Source: Clostridia bacterium (GTDB lineage: Bacteria > Bacillota > Clostridia > Saccharofermentanales > Saccharofermentanaceae). From it: 64,000 nucleotides of DNA. Below the pieces are notes generated by a model. The model did no database searches, was not told where the DNA came from, and saw only the letters and a list, made by a program, of their open reading frames with translations. Positions 51,027-60,420 of the stretch are shown here, in pieces. A program made the position numbers and the translations under genes. The stretch spans positions 57,883-121,882 of the forward strand of contig JAKSRE010000004.1 in assembly GCA_024403775.1 (NCBI GenBank), written 5' to 3'. How positions within the stretch are numbered: the stretch's first letter is position 1; each line of letters opens with the position of its first letter.

Positions 51027-53426
51027 TCAAACTAATAAACTCTCACAAATTTTTACGGTCTCAACGGCGTCTCTCGCGTAATATGTACCACCAATCTGAT
51101 TCTTAACTTCTTCAGTTAAAACAGCTCCACCAACAATAGTTGGAATATTTACATTATTCTCTTTTAATAATTCTATTGTCTTTTGCATATAAACAACTGT
51201 TGTTGTCATAAGTGCAGAAAGACCGATAGCAATCGGCTTATATTTAAGAGCCGCTTCAAGTATTATGGAAGCCTTTACGTCTTTTCCAAGATCAATTACT
51301 TCAAAACCATAGCTTTCAAGGACTACCTTAACGATATTCTTACCAATGTCATGTACATCGGCTTCAACTGTAGCAATAACTACAGGTCCCTTTTTACTTC
51401 CCTCCTCCTTAACCATCATAGGCTTAAGCTCATCAAATACAACTTTGGCAGTCTCTGCTGACATCATAAGCTGTGGTAAGAATATCTTGCCCTTATCATA
51501 ATCAACACCTACTTTATCAAGTGCAGGAATTAAGAACTCTTCAACAATCTCAAGAGGCGTCTTGTCCTTAAGTTCAGCAACTGCCTTAATAGCATTATTC
51601 TTCTGGCCCTTTACAATTGCCTCATATAGTGGTGGCATTTTGCTTTCAGAAGACTTATTATCTGTAACCTGAGCATTACCATCCACAACAGTAACTACAG
51701 CACCTGGCTTTAATACAACATCGTCAGCATGCTTAACAATATAGTCATTAGCATTCTCATCTGCTGCATTCAAAACTTCAAAAGCATCAATCGTGCTCAT
51801 AAGCTCTTTATCAAGTGGATTTAAAATAGGAAGCTTAAGTCCGTTTACAAGAGCCATTGCAAGGAATGTCTTATTTATAAGAGGTCTATTAGGAAGACCA
51901 AAAGATACATTACTTAATCCAAGACAGGTTGGAATATTAAGTTTATCAGTTACAAGCTTAACGCACTTAATAGTCTCCATCACTTCCTTTTGCTGAGCAC
52001 TAGCTGTAAGAACAAGAGAATCGATAATAATCCTGTTCTTAGGGATACCATACTTAGCAGCTTCATCTATGATTTTATTAGCTATCTTAAATCTGTCTTC
52101 AGCAAGAGGTGGAATTCCATCATCACCAATACAAAGACCGATTACTACGCCACCGTATTTCTTTACAATAGGAAATACATTATCCATTACTTCCTGCTTG
52201 CCATTAACCGAATTTATGAGAGGAACACCATTATAGATTCTGCAGGCTCTCTCTAATGCTTTTGGATCAGAACTGTCAATCTGAAGTGGGATTCCAATAA
52301 GAGACTGAAGTTCCTTTATAAGATATGACATTACCTTTGTCTCATCTATTCCTGGAAGACCTACATTTACATCAAGGCAGTCAGAACCAGCTTCAACCTG
52401 AGCTAATCCTTCCTGAACAATATCATCATATCTTTCTTCTCTTAACGCTGCCTTCATCTTAGGCTTACCAGTAGGGTTAAGTCTCTCACCACAACGAACG
52501 ACACGATTTGTAAACTCAATTGTCTTTAATGTACCAGTTACTCTGGTAACAACTGGGTTAGTAAGGCCTCTGTATGAGAATTTTCTTCCCTCAAGACATT
52601 TCTTTGCTTCAGCGATATGCTCAGGAGTAGTTCCACAACATCCGCCAAAACCAGCAATACCCTTATCAAGCATTTTATTTATATAAGAAGCAAATTCCTC
52701 AGGTGTAACATCATAATAAGTAACACCATTATCGAGACGTGGAAGTCCTGCGTTTGGCTGAACAAGAAGTGGCTTAACTGCCTTATCAAGAATTGCTTCA
52801 ACAATAGGCATAAGTTCCTTTGGACCAAGAGAACAGTTAAGTGCAATCATATCAACATCCAAAGCCTCAAGAAGAGTAACCATCTGTAATGGTGAAGCAC
52901 CAGTAAGCATATTTCCACTACTTGTAAATGTACAGGAACTGATAACAGGAAGATCAGAATTCTCTTTTACAGCGAGAATTGCAGCCTTCATCTCATAAAG
53001 GTCACTAAATGTCTCAATAATAAATCCGTCTACCTTCTTGTCAGCAGCAATTACCTGCTCCTTAAATGCCTCATAAGCATCATCAAAGCTTAAGTCTCCA
53101 AGTGGCTCAAGAAGCTTACCTGTAGGCGCAATATCACAATAAATTTTAGCCTCAGGATTTATATTATCTCTTGCAATCTTTGCATTATTAATAGCAGCAT
53201 CTATTACTTCTTCAATGGATGCACTAAGTTCAGCAACATGAAAACGGTCTGCACCAAAAGTATTGGTTGTAATAGCAGTACTTCCTGCTCTTAAGTATTC
53301 TTCATGTATGTCTATTACAATCTGTGGATTCTCTATATTAAGCATAAGACCATTGGTCTTAGCTCCTACTCCCTTTCTTTGAAGCATTGAGCCAAATCCA
53401 CCATCAAAAATAAGATATTCGTTCAA
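51027..53426 (-). CDS. metH: B12-dependent methionine synthase lacking the reactivation domain
   Basis: The protein has about 799 residues from a TTG at 53426 with AAAGGCGG 8 bases upstream; a TTG at 53462 overlaps the glmS end and has no such site. Domains in order are homocysteine methyltransferase with the zinc cysteines (NCSLGP, then GGCCGT), pterin-binding (GERLNPTGKPKMKAALRE), the B12 cap and B12-binding with DVHDIG (His at about residue 692). The C-terminal AdoMet reactivation domain of classical MetH is missing, as in many anaerobes, where a separate protein does this. It transfers the methyl of methyl-tetrahydrofolate to homocysteine. Confidence 0.93.
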   Translation of the reverse strand: MNEYLIFDGGFGSMLQRKGVGAKTNGLMLNIENPQIVIDIHEEYLRAGSTAITTNTFGADRFHVAELSASIEEVIDAAINNAKIARDNINPEAKIYCDIAPTGKLLEPLGDLSFDDAYEAFKEQVIAADKKVDGFIIETFSDLYEMKAAILAVKENSDLPVISSCTFTSSGNMLTGASPLQMVTLLEALDVDMIALNCSLGPKELMPIVEAILDKAVKPLLVQPNAGLPRLDNGVTYYDVTPEEFASYINKMLDKGIAGFGGCCGTTPEHIAEAKKCLEGRKFSYRGLTNPVVTRVTGTLKTIEFTNRVVRCGERLNPTGKPKMKAALREERYDDIVQEGLAQVEAGSDCLDVNVGLPGIDETKVMSYLIKELQSLIGIPLQIDSSDPKALERACRIYNGVPLINSVNGKQEVMDNVFPIVKKYGGVVIGLCIGDDGIPPLAEDRFKIANKIIDEAAKYGIPKNRIIIDSLVLTASAQQKEVMETIKCVKLVTDKLNIPTCLGLSNVSFGLPNRPLINKTFLAMALVNGLKLPILNPLDKELMSTIDAFEVLNAADENANDYIVKHADDVVLKPGAVVTVVDGNAQVTDNKSSESKMPPLYEAIVKGQKNNAIKAVAELKDKTPLEIVEEFLIPALDKVGVDYDKGKIFLPQLMMSAETAKVVFDELKPMMVKEEGSKKGPVVIATVEADVHDIGKNIVKVVLESYGFEVIDLGKDVKASIILEAALKYKPIAIGLSALMTTTVVYMQKTIELLKENNVNIPTIVGGAVLTEEVKNQIGGTYYARDAVETVKICESLLV

Positions 53427-53454
53427 TTTATATACCGCCTTTCGAAAAGCTGAA

Positions 53455-55329
53455 TTACTCAACTGTTACACTCTTAGCAAGGTTTCTTGGCTTATCTACA
53501 TCAAGGCCCTTAGATACACTCAAATAGTAACCAAGGAGCTGCAATGGGATAATAGCAAGATTTCCAATAAAGTGCTCATCAACCTTAGGTATATAAACAG
53601 CAAAATCAACACTATCTTCGATATTATATTTACCAAATGTTGTAAGGCCCATAAGATAAGCTCCACGGCTCTTACATTCCATCATATTACTTAATGTCTT
53701 CTCATAAAGATCACTTTGTGTAAGAGAACCAACTACCAAAGTACCATCTTCTATAAGAGATATAGTTCCATGCTTAAGTTCACCTGCAGCATAGGCTTCA
53801 GAATGAATATAACTTATCTCCTTCATCTTAAGAGAACCTTCAAGGCAGATTGAATAATCTACACCACGGCCGATAAAGAAAATGTCATGAGCATTAGCAT
53901 ACTTAGCAGCAAACCACTGGATTCTCTCCTTGTCATCAAGGATTTTACTTATCTTATCTGGAATTGATAAAAGTTCATCAATATAGTAATCAGCATTATC
54001 AACACTGCCTCTTACCTGGCCAAACTTGATTGCAAGAAGGAAGGCACAAATAAGCTGACAGCTATAAGCCTTTGTAGTCGCAACAGAAATCTCAGGACCA
54101 GCAAGAGTATACATACAATAATCTGCTTCTCTTGCTATTGAGCTTCCTACTACATTAACAATAGCCATTGTCTTTATACCAAGGTCTTTTGCCATTCTTA
54201 AAGCAGCTAGAGAGTCAGCAGTCTCACCAGACTGAGAAACTACTATAACAAGAGCATTCTTATCAAGTTTATTCTTACGATATCTAAATTCAGAAGCAAG
54301 CTCAACTCTTACAGGAATATCAGTTAATTCCTCTATAACATACTGAGCCTGAACACCTACATGCCAAGCCGAACCACATGCAGCAATGTAAATAGATGAG
54401 AAAGATTTTATATCTTCATCAGTAATATTCATTTCAGATAAATCGATATTTTTTACACCATTATCTTCTCTTACATACTTTCTAAGAGTATCCATAGTAA
54501 CCTTAGGCTGCTCATAGATTTCCTTCATCATAAAATGCTCAAAGCCACCCTTCTCAGCAGCCTCGGCATCCCAGTTTATAGTAGTTAATTCCTTCTTAAC
54601 TGTGTCACCATCAAGGTTATAGAAAGTTACATTATCTGAAGAAAGCTCTGCCATCTCAAGATTATCAATATAATAAACATTCTTGGTATGGCTTAAAATT
54701 GCAGGAACATCAGAAGCGAGGAAAACTTCATTCTCATTCTGACCAATAATCATTGGAGAATCCTTACGAGCAACAAAAATTTTTCCTGGATAATCTTTAA
54801 CCATAACAGCTAAAGCATATGAACCTCTGACTCTTACTATTGTTCTTGCAAGGGCCTCAATTGGACCACCCTTGTATTTTTTGTAATAATAATCAACGAG
54901 TTTAATTAAAATCTCTGTATCAGTCTGTGAATAAAAAGCATAACCATGTCTTTCAAGTTTTACTTTAAGTTCCTGATAATTCTCAATGATACCGTTATGT
55001 ACACCTACTACCATTGATTCAACTTTACCAGAACCAGAACCTGTACAGTTACCAGATACATGTGGATGTGCATTAGGCTTACTTGGCTCACCATGAGTTG
55101 CCCATCTTGTGTGACCTATACCACAGGTACCAGGTACAGCATTTCCATTATCTGTTTTACTAGCTAGATTTTTAAGTCTTCCTACTTCCTTTACGACTTC
55201 TGCTTCATTATCACCGTCTCTTACAGCAATTCCTGCAGAATCATATCCTCTATACTCAAGTTTAGATAAACCATCCAATAAAATAGGGGCTGCCTGATTA
55301 ATTCCAACATATCCAACTATTCCGCACAT
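53455..55329 (-). CDS. glmS: Glutamine:fructose-6-phosphate aminotransferase (isomerising)
   Basis: The 624-residue protein begins MCGIVGYVG with the glutaminase nucleophile Cys2. GIGHTRWATHGEPS continues the N-terminal glutamine amidotransferase domain. Two SIS sugar isomerase domains follow (CGSAWHVGVQAQYVIEEL, VSQSGETADSLAALR, FFIGRGVDYSICLEGSLKMKEISYIHSEAYAAGELKHG in pieces) and the protein ends KPRNLAKSVTVE. It makes glucosamine-6-phosphate for cell wall precursors. It heads the operon. The leader does not contain the glmS ribozyme core common in Firmicutes. A TATAAT box lies about 80 bases upstream. Confidence 0.96.
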   Translation of the reverse strand: MCGIVGYVGINQAAPILLDGLSKLEYRGYDSAGIAVRDGDNEAEVVKEVGRLKNLASKTDNGNAVPGTCGIGHTRWATHGEPSKPNAHPHVSGNCTGSGSGKVESMVVGVHNGIIENYQELKVKLERHGYAFYSQTDTEILIKLVDYYYKKYKGGPIEALARTIVRVRGSYALAVMVKDYPGKIFVARKDSPMIIGQNENEVFLASDVPAILSHTKNVYYIDNLEMAELSSDNVTFYNLDGDTVKKELTTINWDAEAAEKGGFEHFMMKEIYEQPKVTMDTLRKYVREDNGVKNIDLSEMNITDEDIKSFSSIYIAACGSAWHVGVQAQYVIEELTDIPVRVELASEFRYRKNKLDKNALVIVVSQSGETADSLAALRMAKDLGIKTMAIVNVVGSSIAREADYCMYTLAGPEISVATTKAYSCQLICAFLLAIKFGQVRGSVDNADYYIDELLSIPDKISKILDDKERIQWFAAKYANAHDIFFIGRGVDYSICLEGSLKMKEISYIHSEAYAAGELKHGTISLIEDGTLVVGSLTQSDLYEKTLSNMMECKSRGAYLMGLTTFGKYNIEDSVDFAVYIPKVDEHFIGNLAIIPLQLLGYYLSVSKGLDVDKPRNLAKSVTVE

Positions 55330-55454
55330 AATATATCCTCTTTTGCTTATAAACTAAGTTAAATACTGACTATCATCCTTGAGAGTAAATATAGTCAAAT
55401 TAGATTATACCACAAATAGTATTTTTATAGGCATTAGCGTGGAAGTATCAAATA

Positions 55455-55559
55455 TTAATATGGACAGAGCCTTATTTGTGCAAAAGTACAAAGATTAGGT
55501 AGACTGATAGTAAAACAAAATTGTATCTGTTCCGTTAAAAAAGACTTAATAAAACCCAT
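55455..55559 (-). CDS. Possible 34-residue small ORF in the glmS leader
   Basis: An ATG at 55559 has GGAG 8 bases upstream and opens a 34-codon frame ending in TAA at 55455. About 45 bases further upstream, TTGAAA and TATATT are 16 bases apart. The product is hydrophobic with three Cys and no recognised family. It lies in the largest non-genic stretch of the window (55330-55724), which otherwise holds the glmS promoter, a small TTATCG/CGATAA hairpin near 55640 and the aldolase terminator. It could be chance. Confidence 0.25.
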   Translation of the reverse strand: MGFIKSFLTEQIQFCFTISLPNLCTFAQIRLCPY

Positions 55560-55668
55560 AATTAACTCCATAAATTTTTTATTGGTCGACCTGAGAGCAA
55601 TATAGCACTTACGTTTTGAATTTCAATATCTTTTTATCGTTTTTCGATAAGCAAATATTTTATAGCAT

Positions 55669-55703
55669 AAAAAAACGGACATCCCCTATACTGAAGACGT
55701 CCG
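55669..55703 (-). terminator. Rho-independent terminator after the aldolase-like gene
   Basis: CGGACGTC pairs with GATGTCCG (one G-U), with a 12-base loop, followed on the minus strand by TTTTTTTATG. It lies 22 bases past the stop. Confidence 0.85.
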
Positions 55704-55724
55704 CTATTACTTACTTAATTAATA

Positions 55725-56690
55725 TTAGTTCAAAAGATCATTATAGTACTCGCAGTAATCCTTACGATTCTCTTTAATGAACTTAATAGCTGTTCTTGGA
55801 TGCTGATTAAGAAGACCAGTCATAAGATATGGGATATCATAACCCCATGCTGGGCTCTTTGCCTTAAGATCAACCATCTCTTCTTCAATAAGCTTAAATA
55901 CAGGATACTCCTTATACTTAGGATTCTTAAGGAATCCAAGGAGGAGCTCCATAGCACAGTTACCAGCACCACGGCCCATTGAATAATATGTAGCATCAAG
56001 GAAGTCTACACCATCACCACAAGCTTCGATTGTATTAGCAAAAGCAAGCTGCTGGTTATTGTGGGCATGAATTCCAAGTTTCTTGTGATACTTCTCAGCA
56101 AACTCACCGTAAAGTTCACAAACACGAGCCATCTCCTCTGGATAGATAGAACCAAAGCTGTCTACAATATAAATTGTGTCAACAGGTGTCTGGCCAATCA
56201 TATCAAGAGCACACTTAAGATCATTCTCCTGTGTCTGAGAAATAGCCATGATGTTACAAGTTGTCTCATAACCCTTATTATGAGCATCATTAATCATATC
56301 AATAGCCTCAGGAAGCTGATGGATATATGTAGCAACACGAACACAGTCAACTGGTGAATTTGACTTCAAATCAAAATCTTCCTTGTCGTGACGTCCGATA
56401 TCGGCCATGATAGCAATCTTAAGATTTGTGTCATTCTCGCCAACAATGCTTCTGATATCATCGTCAGAAGAGAACTTCCACTTACCAAACTTTGACTCAT
56501 CAAATACCTTCTTAGAAGCACGGTATCCAATTTCCATATAATCAACGCCAGAAGCGATATTTGTCTGATATAGTTTTTTTACAAAATCATCTGTGAAAAA
56601 GAAATCATTTACGAGACCACCATCTCTGATAGTAGCGTCTAAAACTCTTATACTCTCACGATAACCCAAAAGATGTCCAACATTCTTCAT
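55725..56690 (-). CDS. DRE-TIM metallolyase-family aldolase-like protein
   Basis: The 321-residue protein belongs to the HMG-CoA lyase/4-hydroxy-2-oxovalerate aldolase (DRE-TIM) superfamily. Near the N-terminus, IRVLDATIRDGGLVND gives the metal-binding D-x-T-x-R-D-G version of the signature, and IHAHNNQQLAFAN supplies the HxHN metal histidines. The members make or break C-C bonds next to a carboxylate using a divalent metal. The exact substrate is not clear; homologues annotated only as 'aldolase catalytic domain' often sit in surface-polysaccharide or unusual-sugar loci, but none surrounds it here. It is monocistronic with GAGGAG upstream. Confidence 0.82.
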   Translation of the reverse strand: MKNVGHLLGYRESIRVLDATIRDGGLVNDFFFTDDFVKKLYQTNIASGVDYMEIGYRASKKVFDESKFGKWKFSSDDDIRSIVGENDTNLKIAIMADIGRHDKEDFDLKSNSPVDCVRVATYIHQLPEAIDMINDAHNKGYETTCNIMAISQTQENDLKCALDMIGQTPVDTIYIVDSFGSIYPEEMARVCELYGEFAEKYHKKLGIHAHNNQQLAFANTIEACGDGVDFLDATYYSMGRGAGNCAMELLLGFLKNPKYKEYPVFKLIEEEMVDLKAKSPAWGYDIPYLMTGLLNQHPRTAIKFIKENRKDYCEYYNDLLN

Positions 56691-56828
56691 ATTAAAGTAA
56701 TCTCCTCAAAATGAAATACATTATTTTTTATCACCTTTTAAGTAAAAATTCAATGTTTATAGCTTAAATAAGTTCAAATATATAACATATATTATCGTTT
56801 TTTTATCACACGAAGTAAAAATCCTGAC

Positions 56829-56868
56829 AAAAAAACTGTCTTCAGTACATATACGACCAAAGACAGTT
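56829..56868 (-). terminator. Rho-independent terminator after dapL
   Basis: AACTGTCTT and AAGACAGTT form a perfect 9-bp stem with a 17-base loop, followed on the minus strand by TTTTTG. Confidence 0.82.
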
Positions 56869-56895
56869 ATTAATTAAAAACAAATAATCAAACAA

Positions 56896-58113
56896 TTAAA
56901 GGTTCTTAATTCTGTCAACAGCTTCTACAGTAGCTTCATAGTTACCAAAAGCAGTAAGTCTGAAGTAACCCTCACCATTTGGACCAAATCCAGAACCTGG
57001 TGTACCTACTACATTTGCTGTATTAAGCAGATAATCGAAGAAATCCCAGCTTGTCATATTGTCTGGTGTCTTAAGCCAGATATAAGGTGCATTCTTACCA
57101 CCAGATACCTCGTAACCAGCTTCACGAAGACCATTAAGAATATAAGAAGCGTTACGCATATAATAATCTACGAGGCCCTTAATCTCCTTCTTACCTTCTT
57201 CAGAATAAACAGCCTCACCAGCCTTCTGAACAATATATGGAGCACCATTATACTTAGTGCTGTGTCTTCTTGCCCACAAAGTATGAAGTGACTGCCCGTC
57301 TCTTACGAGTTCCTTAGGAATTACAGTAAAACCAAGTCTTACACCTGTAAAGCCCGCATTCTTTGAGAAAGAACGAAGCTCAATAGCACAAGTTGTTGCA
57401 TTATCACACTCATAAATTGAATGTGGAACATCCTCATCGCGAATATATGCTTCATAAGCAGCATCATAAATGATTACTGATTCATGCTCATTAGCATAGT
57501 CAACCCACTTCTGAAGTTCAGACTTTGTAATTGTTGCACCTGTTGGGTTATTAGGGAAACAAAGATAAATAATATCTGGAACCTCATCTGTAGGAAGCTG
57601 TGGAGCAAAACCGTTCTCCTTGGTACATGGCATGTAGATGATATTTGAATACTTACCTGTTCCCTCTACAAATGTACCAGATCTTCCAGCCATTACGTTA
57701 GAATCAACATAAACTGGATAAACCGGATCACATACAGCAATCTTATTATCTACACTGAAAATCTCCTGGATATTACCTGAATCGCACTTAGCACCATCAG
57801 ATACAAAAATCTCGTCAGCCTCAATCTTGCAGCCTCTCAACTTATAGTCATTATCTGCAATAGCCTTACGAAGAAAATCATAACCCAAATCTGGAGCATA
57901 ACCCTTAAATGTTGACTTATCCTTCATCTCATCAACAGCCTGATGAAGTGAACTGATAATAGTTGGGGTTAAGGCTTGAGTAACATCTCCTATACCAAGT
58001 CTTATAATCTTAGCATCTGGATTCTCTGCAGAAAAAGTATTTACCTTTTTTGCAATAGTTGAAAAAAGATAGCTTCCCTGTAAGTTTAAATAGTTCTTAT
58101 TAATCTTGGTCAT
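56896..58113 (-). CDS. dapL: LL-diaminopimelate aminotransferase
   Basis: The 405-residue protein starts at MTKINKNYLNLQGSYLF with GGAGG before the ATG. It is a fold-type I PLP enzyme of the DapL family: IRLGIGDVTQALTP, FVSDGAKCDSGNIQEIF, FPNNPTGATITK and the PLP lysine in LRSFSKNAGFTGVRLGF. It converts tetrahydrodipicolinate to LL-diaminopimelate with glutamate, needing DapF to reach the meso form. Together with ddh it gives the organism two routes. A short leader ORF lies 25 bases upstream. Confidence 0.95.
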   Translation of the reverse strand: MTKINKNYLNLQGSYLFSTIAKKVNTFSAENPDAKIIRLGIGDVTQALTPTIISSLHQAVDEMKDKSTFKGYAPDLGYDFLRKAIADNDYKLRGCKIEADEIFVSDGAKCDSGNIQEIFSVDNKIAVCDPVYPVYVDSNVMAGRSGTFVEGTGKYSNIIYMPCTKENGFAPQLPTDEVPDIIYLCFPNNPTGATITKSELQKWVDYANEHESVIIYDAAYEAYIRDEDVPHSIYECDNATTCAIELRSFSKNAGFTGVRLGFTVIPKELVRDGQSLHTLWARRHSTKYNGAPYIVQKAGEAVYSEEGKKEIKGLVDYYMRNASYILNGLREAGYEVSGGKNAPYIWLKTPDNMTSWDFFDYLLNTANVVGTPGSGFGPNGEGYFRLTAFGNYEATVEAVDRIKNL

Positions 58114-58137
58114 TCGGACCACCTCCATAAAAAAACA

Positions 58138-58182
58138 TCAAGGTAAAAACCTCTTAGTTGTAATTATTTTCCATCCATCCAT
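58138..58182 (-). promoter_or_regulatory. Possible 14-codon leader ORF upstream of dapL
   Basis: An ATG at 58182 has TAAGGA 6 bases upstream and encodes MDGWKIITTKRFLP before a TGA at 58138. The end of the ORF overlaps a weak 5-bp hairpin (GAGGT/ACCTT) followed by TTTTTTT, which then leads to the dapL ribosome binding site. The arrangement resembles a translation-coupled attenuator, but it has only two Lys codons. Confidence 0.3.
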
Positions 58183-58321
58183 TTGTGTTCCTTAACCGAC
58201 GATTATTTTACCACACATTTCTGTATATTTATTCATAATTTTGAGTTTTTTACTAAAATCACTTTAAATAAATATATACATTAATGCTTTTTGTTATTTT
58301 ATACAAAGAAACTCCTCTAAT

Positions 58322-59674
58322 TTATGCCTTGGAAAGAAGTTCTTTGGCAAATATATTTTTAAGAAGAACTACCGCAATAATAGCAGAAATTAAATCTGAT
58401 ACGGCCTGAGAATAAATAATGCCATTATATCCAAGAATTTTTGCCATAACAAAGAGAACTATTACATAGACCACACCTTGTCTTGAAAGCGATAAAACAA
58501 GTGCTGGAATACTCTTTCCTGTAGCCTGAAAAATAATAGTACCGAACAGTACAACCGCCATTAAAACCATTGTAATTACCTGTGCTCTTAACATTAAAGC
58601 ACCTTCAGCTATCATTATTTCTTCTTCAAAGAAAAACGACATAGCCTGGGAAGCAAAAATAACCATTATAAGAGACATTCCAACAGACAGGCTTCCAAGG
58701 AATTTAAGTACAAATAATAATAAATCACGAAGTCTTTTTTGGTTCTGGGAACCATAATAATATCCAACAAGTGGTGCTCCGCCAAATGAGAATCCAACTA
58801 TAACAAGCATTACAATCATGCTTACTTTCTGAACGATTCCCATTATTGCAATCTTGTCATTACCAAAATCCAAAAGCTGATGATTAGTTAAAATCATGCA
58901 GATACTGGAAGTTATATTAGTAAGTGCCGCTGAGATTCCAATACCAAAAATCTGACCTATAGATTCTGAATCAAGTCTTACCTTGTTAGGATTAACAGAG
59001 AGTGCTTTACTCTTATAAAAAACAATAATAAGTCCGTATATATCAGTAAAGATATATCCAAGAACGGTTGCTATCGCTGCGCCCGAAGCACCGAGATTAA
59101 GTTTAAAAATAAGTATCGGATCAAGAATTATGTTTAGAACTGAACCTCCGACTGTACTAATCATGGAATGCGTAGACATTCCCTCTGCCCTCATTAGATT
59201 TGAATGAATAAATGATAAAACAACAAAAGGCGCTCCAATTGAGAACCAGGTATAGTAAGAAGCAGCATATGGAAACACTTCATCATCAGCGCCAAGAAGA
59301 TGTACTATAGGTGTTTTTAAAGCCAGCATAATAAGCCCTGATACAACACCAAAAGCTATCGCAACATAAAAACAAAATGAACTTACTCTGTGAAGATTAT
59401 CTATATCATTTTTACCTAGAAGTCTGCTTATAAGAGAGCTTCCACCCTGACCAAAAATATTGCCAAACGCCATAAGCAGCGTAAAAATCGGAGCACATAC
59501 AGATACTCCTGCAATAAGATTTGTATTATTAGTCTGAGAGATAAAATATGTATCAGTCAGATTATAGACAATAGATATAACCAGACCCATCACAACTTGG
59601 ATAGCCATCTTAAAATACACTTTGTATACAGGACCTTTTTCAAAGACATTCTCGCTCATAACCGCTTTTCTCAC
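58322..59674 (-). CDS. MATE-family efflux transporter
   Basis: The protein has about 450 residues and 12 membrane helices in two homologous halves (FGNIFGQGGSSLISRLLGKND in the first; GFSFGGAPLVGYYYG in the second), typical of MatE proteins that export drugs or metabolites with Na+ or H+. The start is taken as the GTG at 59674, with GGAAGA 7 bases upstream; the ATG at 59659 is possible. It begins 3 bases after the racemase-homologue stop and is coupled to it. The substrate is unknown. Confidence 0.9.
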   Translation of the reverse strand: MRKAVMSENVFEKGPVYKVYFKMAIQVVMGLVISIVYNLTDTYFISQTNNTNLIAGVSVCAPIFTLLMAFGNIFGQGGSSLISRLLGKNDIDNLHRVSSFCFYVAIAFGVVSGLIMLALKTPIVHLLGADDEVFPYAASYYTWFSIGAPFVVLSFIHSNLMRAEGMSTHSMISTVGGSVLNIILDPILIFKLNLGASGAAIATVLGYIFTDIYGLIIVFYKSKALSVNPNKVRLDSESIGQIFGIGISAALTNITSSICMILTNHQLLDFGNDKIAIMGIVQKVSMIVMLVIVGFSFGGAPLVGYYYGSQNQKRLRDLLLFVLKFLGSLSVGMSLIMVIFASQAMSFFFEEEIMIAEGALMLRAQVITMVLMAVVLFGTIIFQATGKSIPALVLSLSRQGVVYVIVLFVMAKILGYNGIIYSQAVSDLISAIIAVVLLKNIFAKELLSKA

Positions 59675-59677
59675 CAA

Positions 59678-60373
59678 TCATTCTTCCAATGCAAGATTAA
59701 TAAGTTTATCCAAGTGAATCTCAACGCTGTCAAGAACAGGTAATGGAGAATTCTTAGAATTAAGAAGCAGCGGAAGTTCTGTGCAGCCAAGAATTACTGC
59801 CTCGATTCCGTAATCATCTCTCATTCTGGAAATTATTGACTGAAATTCCTTAAGGGTTGAATCATTTACAATTCCATTTTCGAGTTCTTCATAAATGCGC
59901 TTTGCAATAAGTTCGCGTTCAGATAAATCAGGAATATAAACTTCAATTCCTGCCTCAACCAAATCTTTTTTGATAAAATCCATGTTCATTGTAAAGGCTG
60001 TTCCAAGAAGACCAACCTTTTTGTATCCTCTTCTGTTTATCTCAGAAGCGAGTGCCTTAGGGATGCTTATAAGTTCTACTGAAGTCTCGCTTTGAAGTTC
60101 ATCAAAAACAATATGCATAGTTGCAGCAGTCAGAGATATTACTTCACATCCTGCGTTTTTAAGATTCTTTATCTTGGAAGAAAGACAGGAGATTAAAGAA
60201 TTCATATCTGAATTCTCAACATAGCGCCATACCTCTCTAAAATTTACGCTCTCGATACAGATCTCAGGCATATCTTTGCCAGAAGTTCTCATATCGATTC
60301 GTCTGTTAAGTTCTCGGTAGTACATTAATGTAGATTCTGGTCCAGTTCCACCAACTAATCCTATTTTCTTCAT
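59678..60373 (-). CDS. Aspartate/glutamate racemase-family protein, one catalytic residue replaced
   Basis: The 231-residue protein has the Asp/Glu racemase fold, opening KKIGLVGGTGPESTLMYYREL like aspartate racemase and E. coli YgeA. The second catalytic site is intact (LGCTELPLLL, Cys197). The first, usually CNT or, in YgeA, a Thr at about residue 83, reads T-A-A-T with Ala at 83 and 84. A two-base racemisation mechanism would therefore be impaired; it may act on one enantiomer, perform a related reaction or be inactive. It is the first gene of a pair with the MATE transporter. Confidence 0.85.
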   Translation of the reverse strand: MKKIGLVGGTGPESTLMYYRELNRRIDMRTSGKDMPEICIESVNFREVWRYVENSDMNSLISCLSSKIKNLKNAGCEVISLTAATMHIVFDELQSETSVELISIPKALASEINRRGYKKVGLLGTAFTMNMDFIKKDLVEAGIEVYIPDLSERELIAKRIYEELENGIVNDSTLKEFQSIISRMRDDYGIEAVILGCTELPLLLNSKNSPLPVLDSVEIHLDKLINLALEE

Positions 60374-60420
60374 TTTTAATTATCTCCACAAAATTAGATT
60401 TCACTTCAAAAGAAGTTAAT

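Noticed and set aside
55330..55673. glmS ribozyme
   Set aside because: I read the leader on the minus strand and could not find the conserved AGCGCC core or the downstream pseudoknot elements.
58114..58321. Lysine riboswitch upstream of dapL
   Set aside because: The gap is short and AT-rich and does not show the five-helix L-box layout; only a short ORF and a weak hairpin are visible.
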